Both the position numbers and the translations under genes were made by a program. Of a stretch of 64,000 nucleotides of DNA, positions 38,250-46,443 are shown one piece after another; within the stretch, counting starts at the first letter, position 1; each line of letters opens with the position of its first letter. This DNA is from Pedobacter sp. SYSU D00535 (lineage in GTDB: Bacteria; Bacteroidota; Bacteroidia; Sphingobacteriales; Sphingobacteriaceae). The notes under the pieces are model-generated. The model was not told where the DNA came from. It searched no databases and worked only from the letters and a program-made list of their open reading frames with translations. The DNA lies in assembly GCF_017355855.1 (NCBI RefSeq), contig NZ_JAFEWD010000002.1:310001-374000 (forward strand). Direction: 5' to 3'.

Positions 38250-38414
38250 ATGAAAATTAAATCGATTATACTGTCGGTTCTCCTATCTTTTTTTCTTCAG
38301 GGTTGTGTAGTAGTTGGTGGGAACTGGGGCGGCGGATGGGAGTTTTACTTTCTGCCATTCTTCCTGATTTTTCTCCTGCTCGCCTTTCTTCGTGGATTTA
38401 GACGAAGGAGGTAA
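38250..38414 (+). CDS. Small lipoprotein/membrane protein
   Basis: A 54-residue protein beginning MKIKSIILSVLLSFFLQGCVVVGG, with a lipobox-like LQGC placing the cysteine at residue 19, followed by a Gly/Trp-rich stretch, a second hydrophobic helix (FYFLPFFLIFLLLAFLRGF) and a terminal RRRR. The helix and positive tail mean it could instead be a two-helix inner-membrane protein. An ATG seven codons upstream (MRNNTSL) is an alternative start. It matches no family I recognise. It lies just after the regulatory-domain gene and before a terminator that belongs to the convergent GH43 gene. Confidence 0.55.
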   Translation: MKIKSIILSVLLSFFLQGCVVVGGNWGGGWEFYFLPFFLIFLLLAFLRGFRRRR

Positions 38415-38427
38415 AATTGATGGATAT

Positions 38428-38470
38428 TAAAAAACCCGAAGGATCAGGGGTACCCCTGGCTCTCTTCGGG
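38428..38470 (-). terminator. Terminator of the GH43 gene
   Basis: CCCGAAG pairs with CTTCGGG, enclosing an inner palindrome CAGGGGTACCCCTG. On the minus strand a TTTTTT run follows directly, so it terminates the GH43 gene, which ends 26 bp away. Confidence 0.85.
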
Positions 38471-38495
38471 CTGCCTGATTAAAGTGATGCTGTTT

Positions 38496-39584
38496 TTATT
38501 TGTAAGGATCAATGGTTACAATGGAACCATCAGGACGGTGACTCAACTCTGTAACCTTAACATTTCTCAAATGTGTTTTTCCCGATAATTCTGTGTCGTG
38601 ATAGAACAAGTACCATTTTCCTTTGAACTCAACAATGGAATGATGCGTTGTCCAGCCCTTAACCGGTGTTAGGATGACGCCCTGATAGGTGAAGGGTCCG
38701 TAAGGATTGTCGCCCGTAGCATATACCAGCTGATGCGTATCTCCAGTGGAATAGGTTAGGTAATATTTGTTATTGTTTTTATAAACCCAGGGTCCTTCAA
38801 AAAAGCGTCTGTTTTTATCCGTAGCTAGAAGAGGTTTGCCCTCCTTATCCAGGATTTTGATCTCTTTCAGAGGCTCTGCGAAGGTCTTCATGTCTTTGCT
38901 AAGTCTTGCGATCCTAGGGCCTAAAGCCGGACGGTTTCCGCTTGGTTCTTCCGGAGCGTTTGCATTATAGGTCCCGGTTTCCCAGCGTTGCAACTGACCA
39001 CCCCAAATGCCTCCTAAATACATGTAATGGTTTCCATCCGTATCCTTGAATACTGCAGGATCAATACTATAACTTCCTTCTATCGGCTGCGGCTCTGCTT
39101 TAAAAGGACCAGCCGGCTTGGTGCTGGTCGCCACGCCAATTCTAAAGATATCGTTTTTGTCTTTTAACGGAAAATACAGGTAATAAGTACCATTTGCATA
39201 GGCAGCGTCAGGTGCCCACAACTGTCTTCCAGCCCAAGGGATATCGTCAACGCTTAGTGCCACACCATGATCTGTAACTTCCCCGCCAATACTATCCATC
39301 GAAAGGATGTGGTAATCGCGCATTGCGAAATGGTCTCCCTTGTCATTTTCCGGTACTCCCGCTTCAATGTCGTGGGAAGGGTAAATGTAAATTTTTCCTT
39401 CAAAAACGTGCGCCGATGGGTCAGCAGTATAAATGTGACTAACCAGGGGCTTGGAGATAGGTGTGCTGTCTTTTTGAATGCTGGTGCTAGCGGTCTGATT
39501 CGTTGTTGTTTTAGTCTTACAGGCTGCAATGACTAATGGAGCGAGAAGCAAAGCGGTCGCTGCGGTTTTTAAATCTTTTACCAT
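38496..39584 (-). CDS. Glycoside hydrolase family 43 lipoprotein
   Basis: A 362-residue exported five-bladed beta-propeller enzyme of GH43. I start at MVKDLKTAATALLLAPLVIAAC, which puts the lipobox cysteine near residue 22; an upstream ATG would add 13 residues. The three catalytic acids are visible: Asp in YTADPSAHVFEG (base), Asp in SYSIDPAVFKD (pKa-modulating) and Glu in FFEGPWVYKNNN (acid). Members attack arabinans, xylans or related side chains; the substrate cannot be read from sequence. A TATTTTTG box lies 36 bp before the ATG. It stands alone with its own terminator and no SusC/SusD pair nearby, so it is not in a polysaccharide utilisation locus here. Confidence 0.88.
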   Translation of the reverse strand: MVKDLKTAATALLLAPLVIAACKTKTTTNQTASTSIQKDSTPISKPLVSHIYTADPSAHVFEGKIYIYPSHDIEAGVPENDKGDHFAMRDYHILSMDSIGGEVTDHGVALSVDDIPWAGRQLWAPDAAYANGTYYLYFPLKDKNDIFRIGVATSTKPAGPFKAEPQPIEGSYSIDPAVFKDTDGNHYMYLGGIWGGQLQRWETGTYNANAPEEPSGNRPALGPRIARLSKDMKTFAEPLKEIKILDKEGKPLLATDKNRRFFEGPWVYKNNNKYYLTYSTGDTHQLVYATGDNPYGPFTYQGVILTPVKGWTTHHSIVEFKGKWYLFYHDTELSGKTHLRNVKVTELSHRPDGSIVTIDPYK

Positions 39585-39620
39585 GTTGTTTAATTTAGTG
39601 CAATCGGTTGCATAAAGAAA

Positions 39621-39628
39621 CAAAAATA
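39621..39628 (-). promoter_or_regulatory. -7 box upstream of the GH43 gene
   Basis: TATTTTTG on the minus strand matches TAnnTTTG and lies 36 bp upstream of the ATG. The -33 region is not clear. Confidence 0.45.
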
Positions 39629-39714
39629 ATTTGATTTCAAAGAAGTTGCGGCGGTTTTTTCCTTGGAAGCTTTACTTCTGGCTTTTTTTTGGGTATAGAG
39701 TTAGTATTTTTCGT

Positions 39715-40047
39715 TTATGCCGTTAGCGCTGCTGCAGCTGCTCCTGCATTAATGGTGTAAAGTGACTGATTCAACGTACAATTTCCGTCTTTAATTACCA
39801 GCATCTGTGGAGACTCGTGCTCAACGCCAAACTCTTGAGCTACAGCGTCTGAAACATTACGATAGCTGAGTAAGTCAAGGAAGTAAACAGCTGTCCCCTC
39901 CGGAATTAGCCCCGCATCCTCTTCAAACTTTTCCCGGGTCATTTTACTGATGGGACAACTGGTATTGTGTTTGAAGATAATCGAGCTACCCTTCGCATTT
40001 TTGATTGCATGAACTTGTTCTTCGGATTCTAATTTTTGAAATTCCAT
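39715..40047 (-). CDS. ytxJ: Bacillithiol-type monothiol protein YtxJ
   Basis: A 110-residue thioredoxin-fold protein. The single active cysteine lies in FKHNTSCPISKMTREKFEE near residue 31, the position where YtxJ proteins have C-x-I-S; later VYFLDLLSYRNVSDAVAQEFGVEHESPQMLVIKDG contains the cis-proline PQ loop. These proteins are thought to act as monothiol redox partners in bacteria that make bacillithiol, which many Bacteroidota do; no bsh biosynthesis gene is in the window. It lies 32 bp after the ligD gene on the same strand and could be expressed with it, although a functional tie is unclear. Confidence 0.9.
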   Translation of the reverse strand: MEFQKLESEEQVHAIKNAKGSSIIFKHNTSCPISKMTREKFEEDAGLIPEGTAVYFLDLLSYRNVSDAVAQEFGVEHESPQMLVIKDGNCTLNQSLYTINAGAAAAALTA

Positions 40048-40079
40048 ATGTAGGTATTGTTTTAATATTGATTCTGATT

Positions 40080-42095
40080 TTAAAGCAGCTTTTCGAGCGC
40101 ACTTTTTGCTTTTGGCAGGTCAATTCCTGTTCCCAGGACTCCTTTAAAAATATCTCCCTGTTCCTTTATCTTGTCGAGGGCGTTAAATATCGTATAATCT
40201 TTTATGGTCAACCCCGACCTGATCTCCTCCCAGTCAAGGGGCATGGAAACTGTAGCACCGCTGCGTGGACGAAGGGAATAAGGACCGGCAACAGTAGCCT
40301 GAGGGCGGTTCTGTAGAAAGTCGATATATAACTTGCCCTTCCTTTTCTGCGTGAGACGCTCGATGCTGGTAAACTCCGGCAGTTCCCTGTGGACCAGCTT
40401 AGCAATTACCCGGCCGAATTCCTTCGAATCTTCGTACGTGTATTTTGCTTCGAGTGGGATATAGATATGTAGACCGGTTGAACCGGATGTTTTGCAGAAG
40501 GAAGTGATACCCGCTGAGTCGAGGACGTCTTTTGTAATACAAGCGGTTGCAATTACCTCCTCAAATGGATTTTTATCCGGATCAAGATCAATAATACACC
40601 AGTCGGGGTTGTCAGGTGAAGCACAGCGGCTGCTCCAGGGATTGATCTCTATACAGCCAAGGGAAACGAGGTATAGCAGACTCGCTTCATCATTTGCTAC
40701 CGGGAATTCTTTTAGTCGCTTGTCCGTTTCGCTGTAGTATTCAAAGGTAGCGAGCCATTCGGGTACCTTACCCTTTACATCTTTCTGGTAAAAACTTTTA
40801 CCATGAATTCCGTTGGGAAAACGATTCATAGTCTGGGGCCTTTCCTTCAGATATGGCAGGATATACGGCGCGACCTGATAATAATAGTTGAGCATATCCC
40901 GTTTGCTCACTCCCTCTTCCGGCCAAAAAATCTTACTCAGGTTACTGAACTTCACATCGTAGCCATTGATATTCCTAACCTGAGACTCTTCTGCGGGGTT
41001 CAGCAAGGTCTTTCTTTCTTTTTTGCCCGGCCGGGAGATGACCTGCTTTTCGTGCAGTGAGCCTGCATCCTCTACCAGTTTCGATGTACCTGCTGGTCGC
41101 TCTCTTGTTACCTCGCGGGCATTTTTATCCTCTCTTAAGCCCCTGAAAGACGGTTGCCGGATCGCCCCGTCTTTCGTTAGTTCCCGATAACTAATTTCTA
41201 CTACCAACTCTGGTTGTACCCAGGTTACTGATGCTTTCGGGGGATTGGGCCGAAAGCGCGAAGGTTTGTTATAGTCGGGAACGACGTTGAATGGACATTC
41301 TTCCAAAATAAGCGGCTTTAATTTTTCCAGGATTTCGGACTGCAGTTTAGCGGAGAAGCCTGTGCCCACCGGACATACAAATTTGAATACACCCTCATCG
41401 AAGATCCCGAGCAGTAAGGCGCTGAATTTTCTGGATGTATTTTCATTTTTAGTATAGCCTCCAATTATAAGCTCCTGATGCAGTTCTGTTTTTATTTTCA
41501 ACCAATCCTTCGAGCGGAGGTCGGGGTGGTACTTGCTGTCTGCTTTTTTAGCGATAATCCCTTCCAGTCCCATCTTCTCAGCGGCAGCAAAAAAGTCGGT
41601 CCCCTTTTCATTAAAAGTTCTGCTTACTTTAATAATTCCATCCGCCGGAACAAGTTGCTCCAGCAATTCTCTCCGGGTGGATAACGGTTCGTCCATCAAA
41701 TTTTTTCCGTCAAGCCAGAGAAGGTCGAAAGCGTAAAATACCAGTTCACCGTCAGCCTCGCTTCTCCATCCCTGCAAGTCAGAGAAATCCGCAATCCCTT
41801 TTTCGTTGATCACTGCAATTTCCCCGTCAAGTATCGCATCTACTTTCCACTGTTTAAAAGCCTGGTAAATAGGATAGAATTTTTCGTTGAACGGGTTGTT
41901 ATTTCGTGACCGCAATTCGACTGTTCCGTTGTCAACATAGGCTATTGCACGGTAGCCATCCCATTTAACCTCATAAATCCACCCTTCTTCATCGAACGCT
42001 TTATCCACCAGTGTAGCAAGCATCGGCTTTAAGTCCTTTGGTTTCTCTGCCGGCTTAGTTTCTGTTTTTTTTGCGTCCGATGTACTCTTTGCCAT
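40080..42095 (-). CDS. ligD: NHEJ DNA ligase D (ligase-polymerase, no phosphoesterase domain)
   Basis: A 671-residue protein. The ATP-dependent ligase domain comes first (about 20-305): KPMLATLVDKAFDEEGWIYEVKWDGYRAIAY carries the nucleotidyl lysine (KWDGYR), and DGEIAVI, KxDWLKIK and the OB-fold part follow. The polymerase/primase domain (about 370-665) has GIHGKSFYQKDV, IDLDPDKNPFEEV (metal acids), and SGSTGLHIYIPL. Unlike the common three-domain Bacteroidota LigD (phosphoesterase-ligase-polymerase), there is no N-terminal phosphoesterase. It would join double-strand breaks with Ku, whose gene is not in the window. I prefer ATG at MAKSTS over the upstream TTG. It precedes ytxJ by 32 bp. Confidence 0.93.
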   Translation of the reverse strand: MAKSTSDAKKTETKPAEKPKDLKPMLATLVDKAFDEEGWIYEVKWDGYRAIAYVDNGTVELRSRNNNPFNEKFYPIYQAFKQWKVDAILDGEIAVINEKGIADFSDLQGWRSEADGELVFYAFDLLWLDGKNLMDEPLSTRRELLEQLVPADGIIKVSRTFNEKGTDFFAAAEKMGLEGIIAKKADSKYHPDLRSKDWLKIKTELHQELIIGGYTKNENTSRKFSALLLGIFDEGVFKFVCPVGTGFSAKLQSEILEKLKPLILEECPFNVVPDYNKPSRFRPNPPKASVTWVQPELVVEISYRELTKDGAIRQPSFRGLREDKNAREVTRERPAGTSKLVEDAGSLHEKQVISRPGKKERKTLLNPAEESQVRNINGYDVKFSNLSKIFWPEEGVSKRDMLNYYYQVAPYILPYLKERPQTMNRFPNGIHGKSFYQKDVKGKVPEWLATFEYYSETDKRLKEFPVANDEASLLYLVSLGCIEINPWSSRCASPDNPDWCIIDLDPDKNPFEEVIATACITKDVLDSAGITSFCKTSGSTGLHIYIPLEAKYTYEDSKEFGRVIAKLVHRELPEFTSIERLTQKRKGKLYIDFLQNRPQATVAGPYSLRPRSGATVSMPLDWEEIRSGLTIKDYTIFNALDKIKEQGDIFKGVLGTGIDLPKAKSALEKLL

Positions 42096-42170
42096 AAATT
42101 CGTTATTATTTCTATTCAACCGAGGTGCTGGCCCTTTGGTTTTTTATCGAACATCCTGCATATAAATAAT

Positions 42171-42460
42171 ATGGATCAATATCTGATAATAGCTTACGAT
42201 TTTACGACGAAAACGCACTTGCCCGGCGAATGGAAGCCCGTCCCAAACACTTTGATATGGTGCGAAAACTGAAAGCGACGGGAAACTTTATTGTGGGTGG
42301 TGCAATTTTAAATGAGGCAGGGACTATGTGTGGGTCGTCCTTAATTGTGCAGTTTGAAACAGAAGACGATCTGCAGGAATGGTTAAAGCAAGAACCATAT
42401 CTCCTGCATAAGGTTTGGGATAGGGTAGACGTGAAGCCTTTTAGGGTTGCAGATGTATAG
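42171..42460 (+). pseudogene. YciI-family protein gene with a -1 frame shift
   Basis: From ATG the frame reads MDQYLIIAYDF, a typical YciI start, then loses the frame. Inserting one T in the T4 tract at 42200-42203 gives DFYDENALARRMEARPKHFDMVRKL, which joins the open frame to the stop at 42458-42460. The restored protein would be about 96 residues, with the usual ferredoxin-like fold and the conserved GNFIVGGAILNE segment near residue 43. YciI relatives include chlorohydroxyquinol-type enzymes, but most are uncharacterised. As written, only a 76-residue fragment from the internal ATG is free of stops. The lesion is a homopolymer deletion; it may be an assembly error. Confidence 0.75.
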
Positions 42461-42483
42461 AATGCCGGAAAGGTCGTGATAGA

Positions 42484-42520
42484 AAAACGAGTGGCGGGTT
42501 TTCATCCGCCACTCGTTTTT
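42484..42520. terminator. Bidirectional terminator between YciI and phosphohexomutase genes
   Basis: AAAACGAGTGGCGG pairs with CCGCCACTCGTTTT around an 8-base loop, with A residues on the left and T7 on the right. It lies between two convergent genes and can end both transcripts. Confidence 0.92.
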
Positions 42521-42523
42521 TTG

Positions 42524-44260
42524 CTATACTGCCAGGTCGCTCATGATCGCAGTAACCTTCTCATCCAGCTCTTTATCGCTTTGCTTATAATTTTCGCTGC
42601 TTGCTAAAGATCCTTTTACGCTGCAATAGAACTTAATTTTTGGCTCTGTTCCAGATGGACGGGCAGAGATGATGCTGCCATCCTCTGTTATAAACTGGAG
42701 TACATCTGATTTAGGAAGCTCGATCTCTTTGACAGATCCGGAAGTGATATCCGTTTCCTTTCTCAGCTCATAATCTTTTAGCGTCACTACTTTAGAATTT
42801 CCGAGAGACACGGGTGGATTGTTGCGGAACCTTTCCATCATTGCCTTAATCTCTTCAGCTCCGCTTTTTCCTTTTTTAGTCACTGATACCAGCTTTTCTT
42901 TGTAAAAACCGTACTGCTGATACATGTTCAACAGCACTTCGAACAGGCTGCTGCCTTTGTCTTTGTAGTAGGCCGTCATCTCTGCAATAAAGGCGGCAGA
43001 AATCACTGCATCTTTATCGCGCACCAGTTCGCCGATGAGGTACCCGTAGCTTTCTTCGCCACCGCCAATAAATGTTTTCTGGCCTTCGAACCGCGTCATC
43101 AACTCACCGATATACTTGAAGCCCGTCAAGGTGTTGTAGCATTCGACATTTTTCGACTTCGCAATTTCATCAATGATATAAGAAGTTACGATGGTTTTAA
43201 CGATATATTCATTGCCGGTAAGCTTACCCTTCTCTTCCCAGGCTGTCAGCAGGTAGTTTATAAGCAAGCTACCGGTCTGGTTTCCGTTCAGAAGGACGAA
43301 TTCGCCCTCGTTGTTTTTTACTGCGATACCTACGCGGTCAGCGTCAGGGTCGGTCGCCAGGATCAGATCTGCATCAATTTCCTGTCCTTTTTTTAGCGCC
43401 AGTGTCAAAGCTTCTTTTTCCTCCGGATTTGGATACACTACAGTAGGAAAGTTTCCGTCAGGTTGTATTTGCTCTTCTACCAATGTGACGTTGGTAAAGC
43501 CGAATCGCTCCAGCGCTTTTGGTACCAATGTTATGCCCGTTCCATGGATGGGAGAGAAAACTATTTTTAGGTCTTTTTGACGCTGGATAGCATCAGGAGA
43601 AACAGAAAGTTTCACGATTTTATCCAGGTAAAGTCCATCGATCTCTTCTCCAATTAACTCAATGTTTGACTCATCAGGGGTAAACCTTACTTCGTCAACT
43701 GACGTGATTTTTGCCACTTCCTCCATCACTTTCTTGTCTTCCGGAGATACGAACTGACCACCGTCTGCCCCGTAGGCCTTGTATCCGTTGTATTCTTTTG
43801 GATTGTGAGATGCAGTTAACATAACGCCGCTCTTACATCCTAATTCGCGGATGGCGAAAGACAGTTCAGGGGTAGGACGGAGCTCCTTGAAAAAGTAAAC
43901 ATAGATGCCGTTGGCAGAGAATACTTCCGCAGTGATGCGGGCAAAAAGATCGGAGTTGTTTCTGCTATCGTGGGCAATTGCAACCTTGATCTGTTCATTT
44001 GGATACGTTTTTTTAAGATAGTTGCTCAGACCTTGAGTTGCCGCGCCGATTGTATATTTATTAATCCTATTTGAACCAGGCCCCATGATTCCTCTTAATC
44101 CGCCTGTTCCAAATTCCAGGTCTCTATAAAAAGAATCAGTAAGTTCAGTGTGGGCTCCTGAATCCAACAAGCTTCGAATTTCTTTTTTGGTTTCTTCATC
44201 ATAGCTACCGTTAAGCCAGCTATTAACTCGTTCTAAAACGGAAGGGTCTAATTCTTGCAT
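42524..44260 (-). CDS. Phospho-sugar mutase (phosphoglucomutase/phosphomannomutase)
   Basis: A 578-residue alpha-D-phosphohexomutase. The active-site phosphoserine loop is GVMLTASHNPKEYNGYKAYG (Ser near residue 144), the metal loop is DPDADRVGIAVKN near 307, the sugar-binding loop is GGGEESYGYL near 396, and the phosphate-binding loop is RPSGTEPKIKFY near 535. Four-domain length matches the PGM2/YhxB (PgcA) group that interconverts glucose 1-phosphate and glucose 6-phosphate or handles mannose/ribose phosphates. It is monocistronic and ends at a shared terminator. No partner genes of a nucleotide-sugar pathway are near, so its preferred substrate is not clear. Confidence 0.93.
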   Translation of the reverse strand: MQELDPSVLERVNSWLNGSYDEETKKEIRSLLDSGAHTELTDSFYRDLEFGTGGLRGIMGPGSNRINKYTIGAATQGLSNYLKKTYPNEQIKVAIAHDSRNNSDLFARITAEVFSANGIYVYFFKELRPTPELSFAIRELGCKSGVMLTASHNPKEYNGYKAYGADGGQFVSPEDKKVMEEVAKITSVDEVRFTPDESNIELIGEEIDGLYLDKIVKLSVSPDAIQRQKDLKIVFSPIHGTGITLVPKALERFGFTNVTLVEEQIQPDGNFPTVVYPNPEEKEALTLALKKGQEIDADLILATDPDADRVGIAVKNNEGEFVLLNGNQTGSLLINYLLTAWEEKGKLTGNEYIVKTIVTSYIIDEIAKSKNVECYNTLTGFKYIGELMTRFEGQKTFIGGGEESYGYLIGELVRDKDAVISAAFIAEMTAYYKDKGSSLFEVLLNMYQQYGFYKEKLVSVTKKGKSGAEEIKAMMERFRNNPPVSLGNSKVVTLKDYELRKETDITSGSVKEIELPKSDVLQFITEDGSIISARPSGTEPKIKFYCSVKGSLASSENYKQSDKELDEKVTAIMSDLAV

Positions 44261-44359
44261 AAAGTATAAGTTGTAAGTGTAGATTAAATTTAATGATACA
44301 AGTATAATGATTTGTCTGTTCTTCTGCTTGAGACAGATCGCATAGGTAAATTGTAGAAC

Positions 44360-44665
44360 CTAGGCGGATTTCAACAGCTCGACCGTGTTCCAGTTCAATA
44401 CCAGCCAGTCGGCAACTTCAACTTGGGTTTTAATTTGGGGAGGCATATCCAGCCAAATCATTCGTTCTATCTTCAAACACTCTTCGCGGCTTTTCAGTCC
44501 CCATTGTTTTTGCAATGCATGGATGAAAAAGATCATTTCGTAGCGGTTGAATCTGTTGAAGATCTCGTTGTTTGGCATTCCCCTGTATTTGTCCTCTTTA
44601 GGCTTAAAGACCAGAGAATTTTCGTATTTGTATTGCAGGTCGCGGAGATGGAGTAAAAAGTTCAA
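44360..44665 (-). CDS. Hypothetical protein, about 100 residues
   Basis: A 101-residue soluble protein, MNFLLHLRDLQYKYENSLVFKPKEDKYRGMPNNEIFNRFNRYEMIFFIHALQ onwards, rich in Trp and aromatic residues (VADWLVLNWNTVELLKS at its end), mostly helical in appearance. The start is TTG, chosen since no in-frame ATG precedes it and an in-frame stop lies 9 bp upstream; the ATG at MPNNEIF would yield a shorter form. I do not recognise the family. It lies 99 bp upstream of the phosphohexomutase gene on the same strand and divergent to gldK. Confidence 0.6.
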   Translation of the reverse strand: MNFLLHLRDLQYKYENSLVFKPKEDKYRGMPNNEIFNRFNRYEMIFFIHALQKQWGLKSREECLKIERMIWLDMPPQIKTQVEVADWLVLNWNTVELLKSA

Positions 44666-44743
44666 AACGGTAATCTAATTTCTATTAGTTCGCTAACAGA
44701 TTTTTCAATTTTTGGTTTTGTTCTTGATCATTTTTTCATTGAA

Positions 44744-44806
44744 AGGACTAATTGCTTATAATATAGTTCAAAGTGTAGATTTTTTGAACGCTGGTTAGTT
44801 GGTCCT
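44744..44806. promoter_or_regulatory. Nested inverted repeat in the gap upstream of gldK
   Basis: AGGACTAATTG pairs with TAGTTGGTCCT (11 bp, four G-T pairs if RNA) and encloses a second perfect hairpin, GTTCAAA with TTTGAAC. It lies in the 309-bp gap from 44666 to 44974, 169 bp before gldK. I see no gene and no clear -7 box in that gap. It could be a structured leader, a protein-binding site or chance. Confidence 0.35.
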
Positions 44807-44974
44807 ATGGAAGTTGGAGGCGATTTTAGTATAATTCTAACTAACTGTTTGTTCTGTAGTCTTTTAAATGCTAGGTGTTTCTGTTGTTTTGGCGCTTTAA
44901 TAGCGGTTTTTGTTTCCTGCTAGGCGCAATGGCATTGTTCTTGTTTTACGGAGGTGACAACAAATTACACACTT

Positions 44975-46414
44975 ATGAGACATCTTAATTTTTACTCCTT
45001 ATTTCGCGAGAAAAAAAATACCAAACCTATTATCAATACCAACACTATTTTAACGGCCGCATGTATTGTTGCCGCTTCTGTTTTTTCTTCCTGCAAGTCC
45101 AATAAGGCTCTGTATGAGGCGCCTTCCGTGTACGGTTTTAAAGGCAAGGGGATGCTACCGCCGCCCGGAATGGTTTATGTGCCTTCAGGTACAATCCTTT
45201 ACAAAAGTTCTGCCGACAACGATGGTGCTACTCGTAGGGTTAGCTTGAGTCCTTTTTTTATTGACGCTACCGAGGTAACCAATAAGCAGTATCGGGATTT
45301 TGTTAATTGGGTAGCAGATTCTATTGTAATTACAGATTATCTGAAAGACGATAGTTACTATCTGAAGCCGGGTAAAAGTTCTACATCTACAGCTAAATAT
45401 ATCGATTGGAGCCGAATCGACAAACTTGGAGCACCACTATGGCAAAGTAACGACGAGGCAATCACCTCAAAAATTATGGGGACCCTTGTCATCTCAGAAA
45501 ACGGAAAGAAAGTATTGAACAGCGAGCTTCTAAAATATCAGTTGTCTTATTTTCAAGCGGGCGGCGAAAATGCTAACAAGCAGATTACTGAATTTGTGAA
45601 AGTGATCCCGGAAAACGCTGTGTGGGTTAAAGACTTTCCAAACTCACAGATGGGATTCATGGCCGCTAATTATTATGATCATCGCAGCTATGATAATCAT
45701 CCCGTAGTTGGTGTTACCTGGAAACAAGCCCGTGCTTTCGCCGACTGGAGAGGGAAGGCTGCAGCTTCTCAGCTACAGCGAAACGCCTATTTAAAAGCCT
45801 ATCAGCTTACATTCAACCTGCCTACTGAAGCGCAGTGGCAGTACGCTGCTTCCGGTGTTCGCCATCCGGAGGAAGCAGAAGGAAGTCCGGCTCTTAGTTA
45901 CAAAGACCGTAAAGGAGAGAAGTTGCTGGTTAACTTCAAGCAGGGAGAGGGAAATTACACGCAAGACGGTTCTACGTTCACCTTGCCGGTGAAATCCTAC
46001 AGCCCCAATACATTTGGCGTGTTCAATATGGCCGGCAACGTTTCAGAATGGACACTAGATGCTTTCAGCCCTTCTGCTGTAGAGTTCGTACACGACTTAA
46101 ACCCTGTATTGCTTTATGATGCCGCTGATACTGACCCTGTAGTAATGAAAAGAAAAGTGATAAGAGGCGGTTCCTGGAAGGACAATGCTGAATTATTGAA
46201 TATCGATACCAGAAACTACGAAGCCCAGGATGCTTCCCACTCTTACATCGGATTTCGGTGTGTAATGCCGGCCCCCGAATTGCTGAGCGAGCAAGTGCGT
46301 ACCAGAAAGACGGCAAGCAAAAGCAAACGGAGCTCGTCATCAGAAGGAAGAGCTACAAGATCGACCTCAAACACTTCTTCTAAAGGAATGAAATCAGTAT
46401 CAACTAAGGAATAA
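44975..46414 (+). CDS. gldK: Type IX secretion/gliding lipoprotein GldK (SUMF1-like)
   Basis: A 479-residue lipoprotein with an unusually long n-region before ILTAACIVAASVFSSC (lipobox Cys near residue 40). The rest is a formylglycine-generating-enzyme-like (FGE-sulfatase) domain: PGMVYVPSGTILYKSS, FFIDATEVTNKQYRDFVNW, HPVVGVTWKQARAFADWRG, LPTEAQWQYAAS, FNMAGNVSEWTLDAF and IRGGSWKDNAELLN, ending GFRCV. A low-complexity Ser/Lys/Thr tail follows. In the type IX secretion system GldK forms the periplasmic ring attached to the outer membrane with GldN. Start ATG chosen; GTG 21 bp upstream is possible. The domain also fits GldJ, but the adjacent gldN favours GldK. gldL and gldM are not next to it. 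Confidence 0.85.
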   Translation: MRHLNFYSLFREKKNTKPIINTNTILTAACIVAASVFSSCKSNKALYEAPSVYGFKGKGMLPPPGMVYVPSGTILYKSSADNDGATRRVSLSPFFIDATEVTNKQYRDFVNWVADSIVITDYLKDDSYYLKPGKSSTSTAKYIDWSRIDKLGAPLWQSNDEAITSKIMGTLVISENGKKVLNSELLKYQLSYFQAGGENANKQITEFVKVIPENAVWVKDFPNSQMGFMAANYYDHRSYDNHPVVGVTWKQARAFADWRGKAAASQLQRNAYLKAYQLTFNLPTEAQWQYAASGVRHPEEAEGSPALSYKDRKGEKLLVNFKQGEGNYTQDGSTFTLPVKSYSPNTFGVFNMAGNVSEWTLDAFSPSAVEFVHDLNPVLLYDAADTDPVVMKRKVIRGGSWKDNAELLNIDTRNYEAQDASHSYIGFRCVMPAPELLSEQVRTRKTASKSKRSSSSEGRATRSTSNTSSKGMKSVSTKE

Positions 46415-46443
46415 TTGACCCTACGTCTAACCGAAGAAAAACA

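Noticed and set aside
38496-39584. Polysaccharide utilisation locus
   Set aside because: There is a single GH43 gene with no SusC/SusD pair or regulators beside it.
40080-42095. Complete NHEJ system
   Set aside because: No ku gene occurs in the window, so only the ligase can be claimed.
44975-46414. Sulfatase-activating formylglycine enzyme
   Set aside because: The fold is FGE-like but the lipoprotein signal and the adjacent gldN indicate GldK; no sulfatase genes are nearby.
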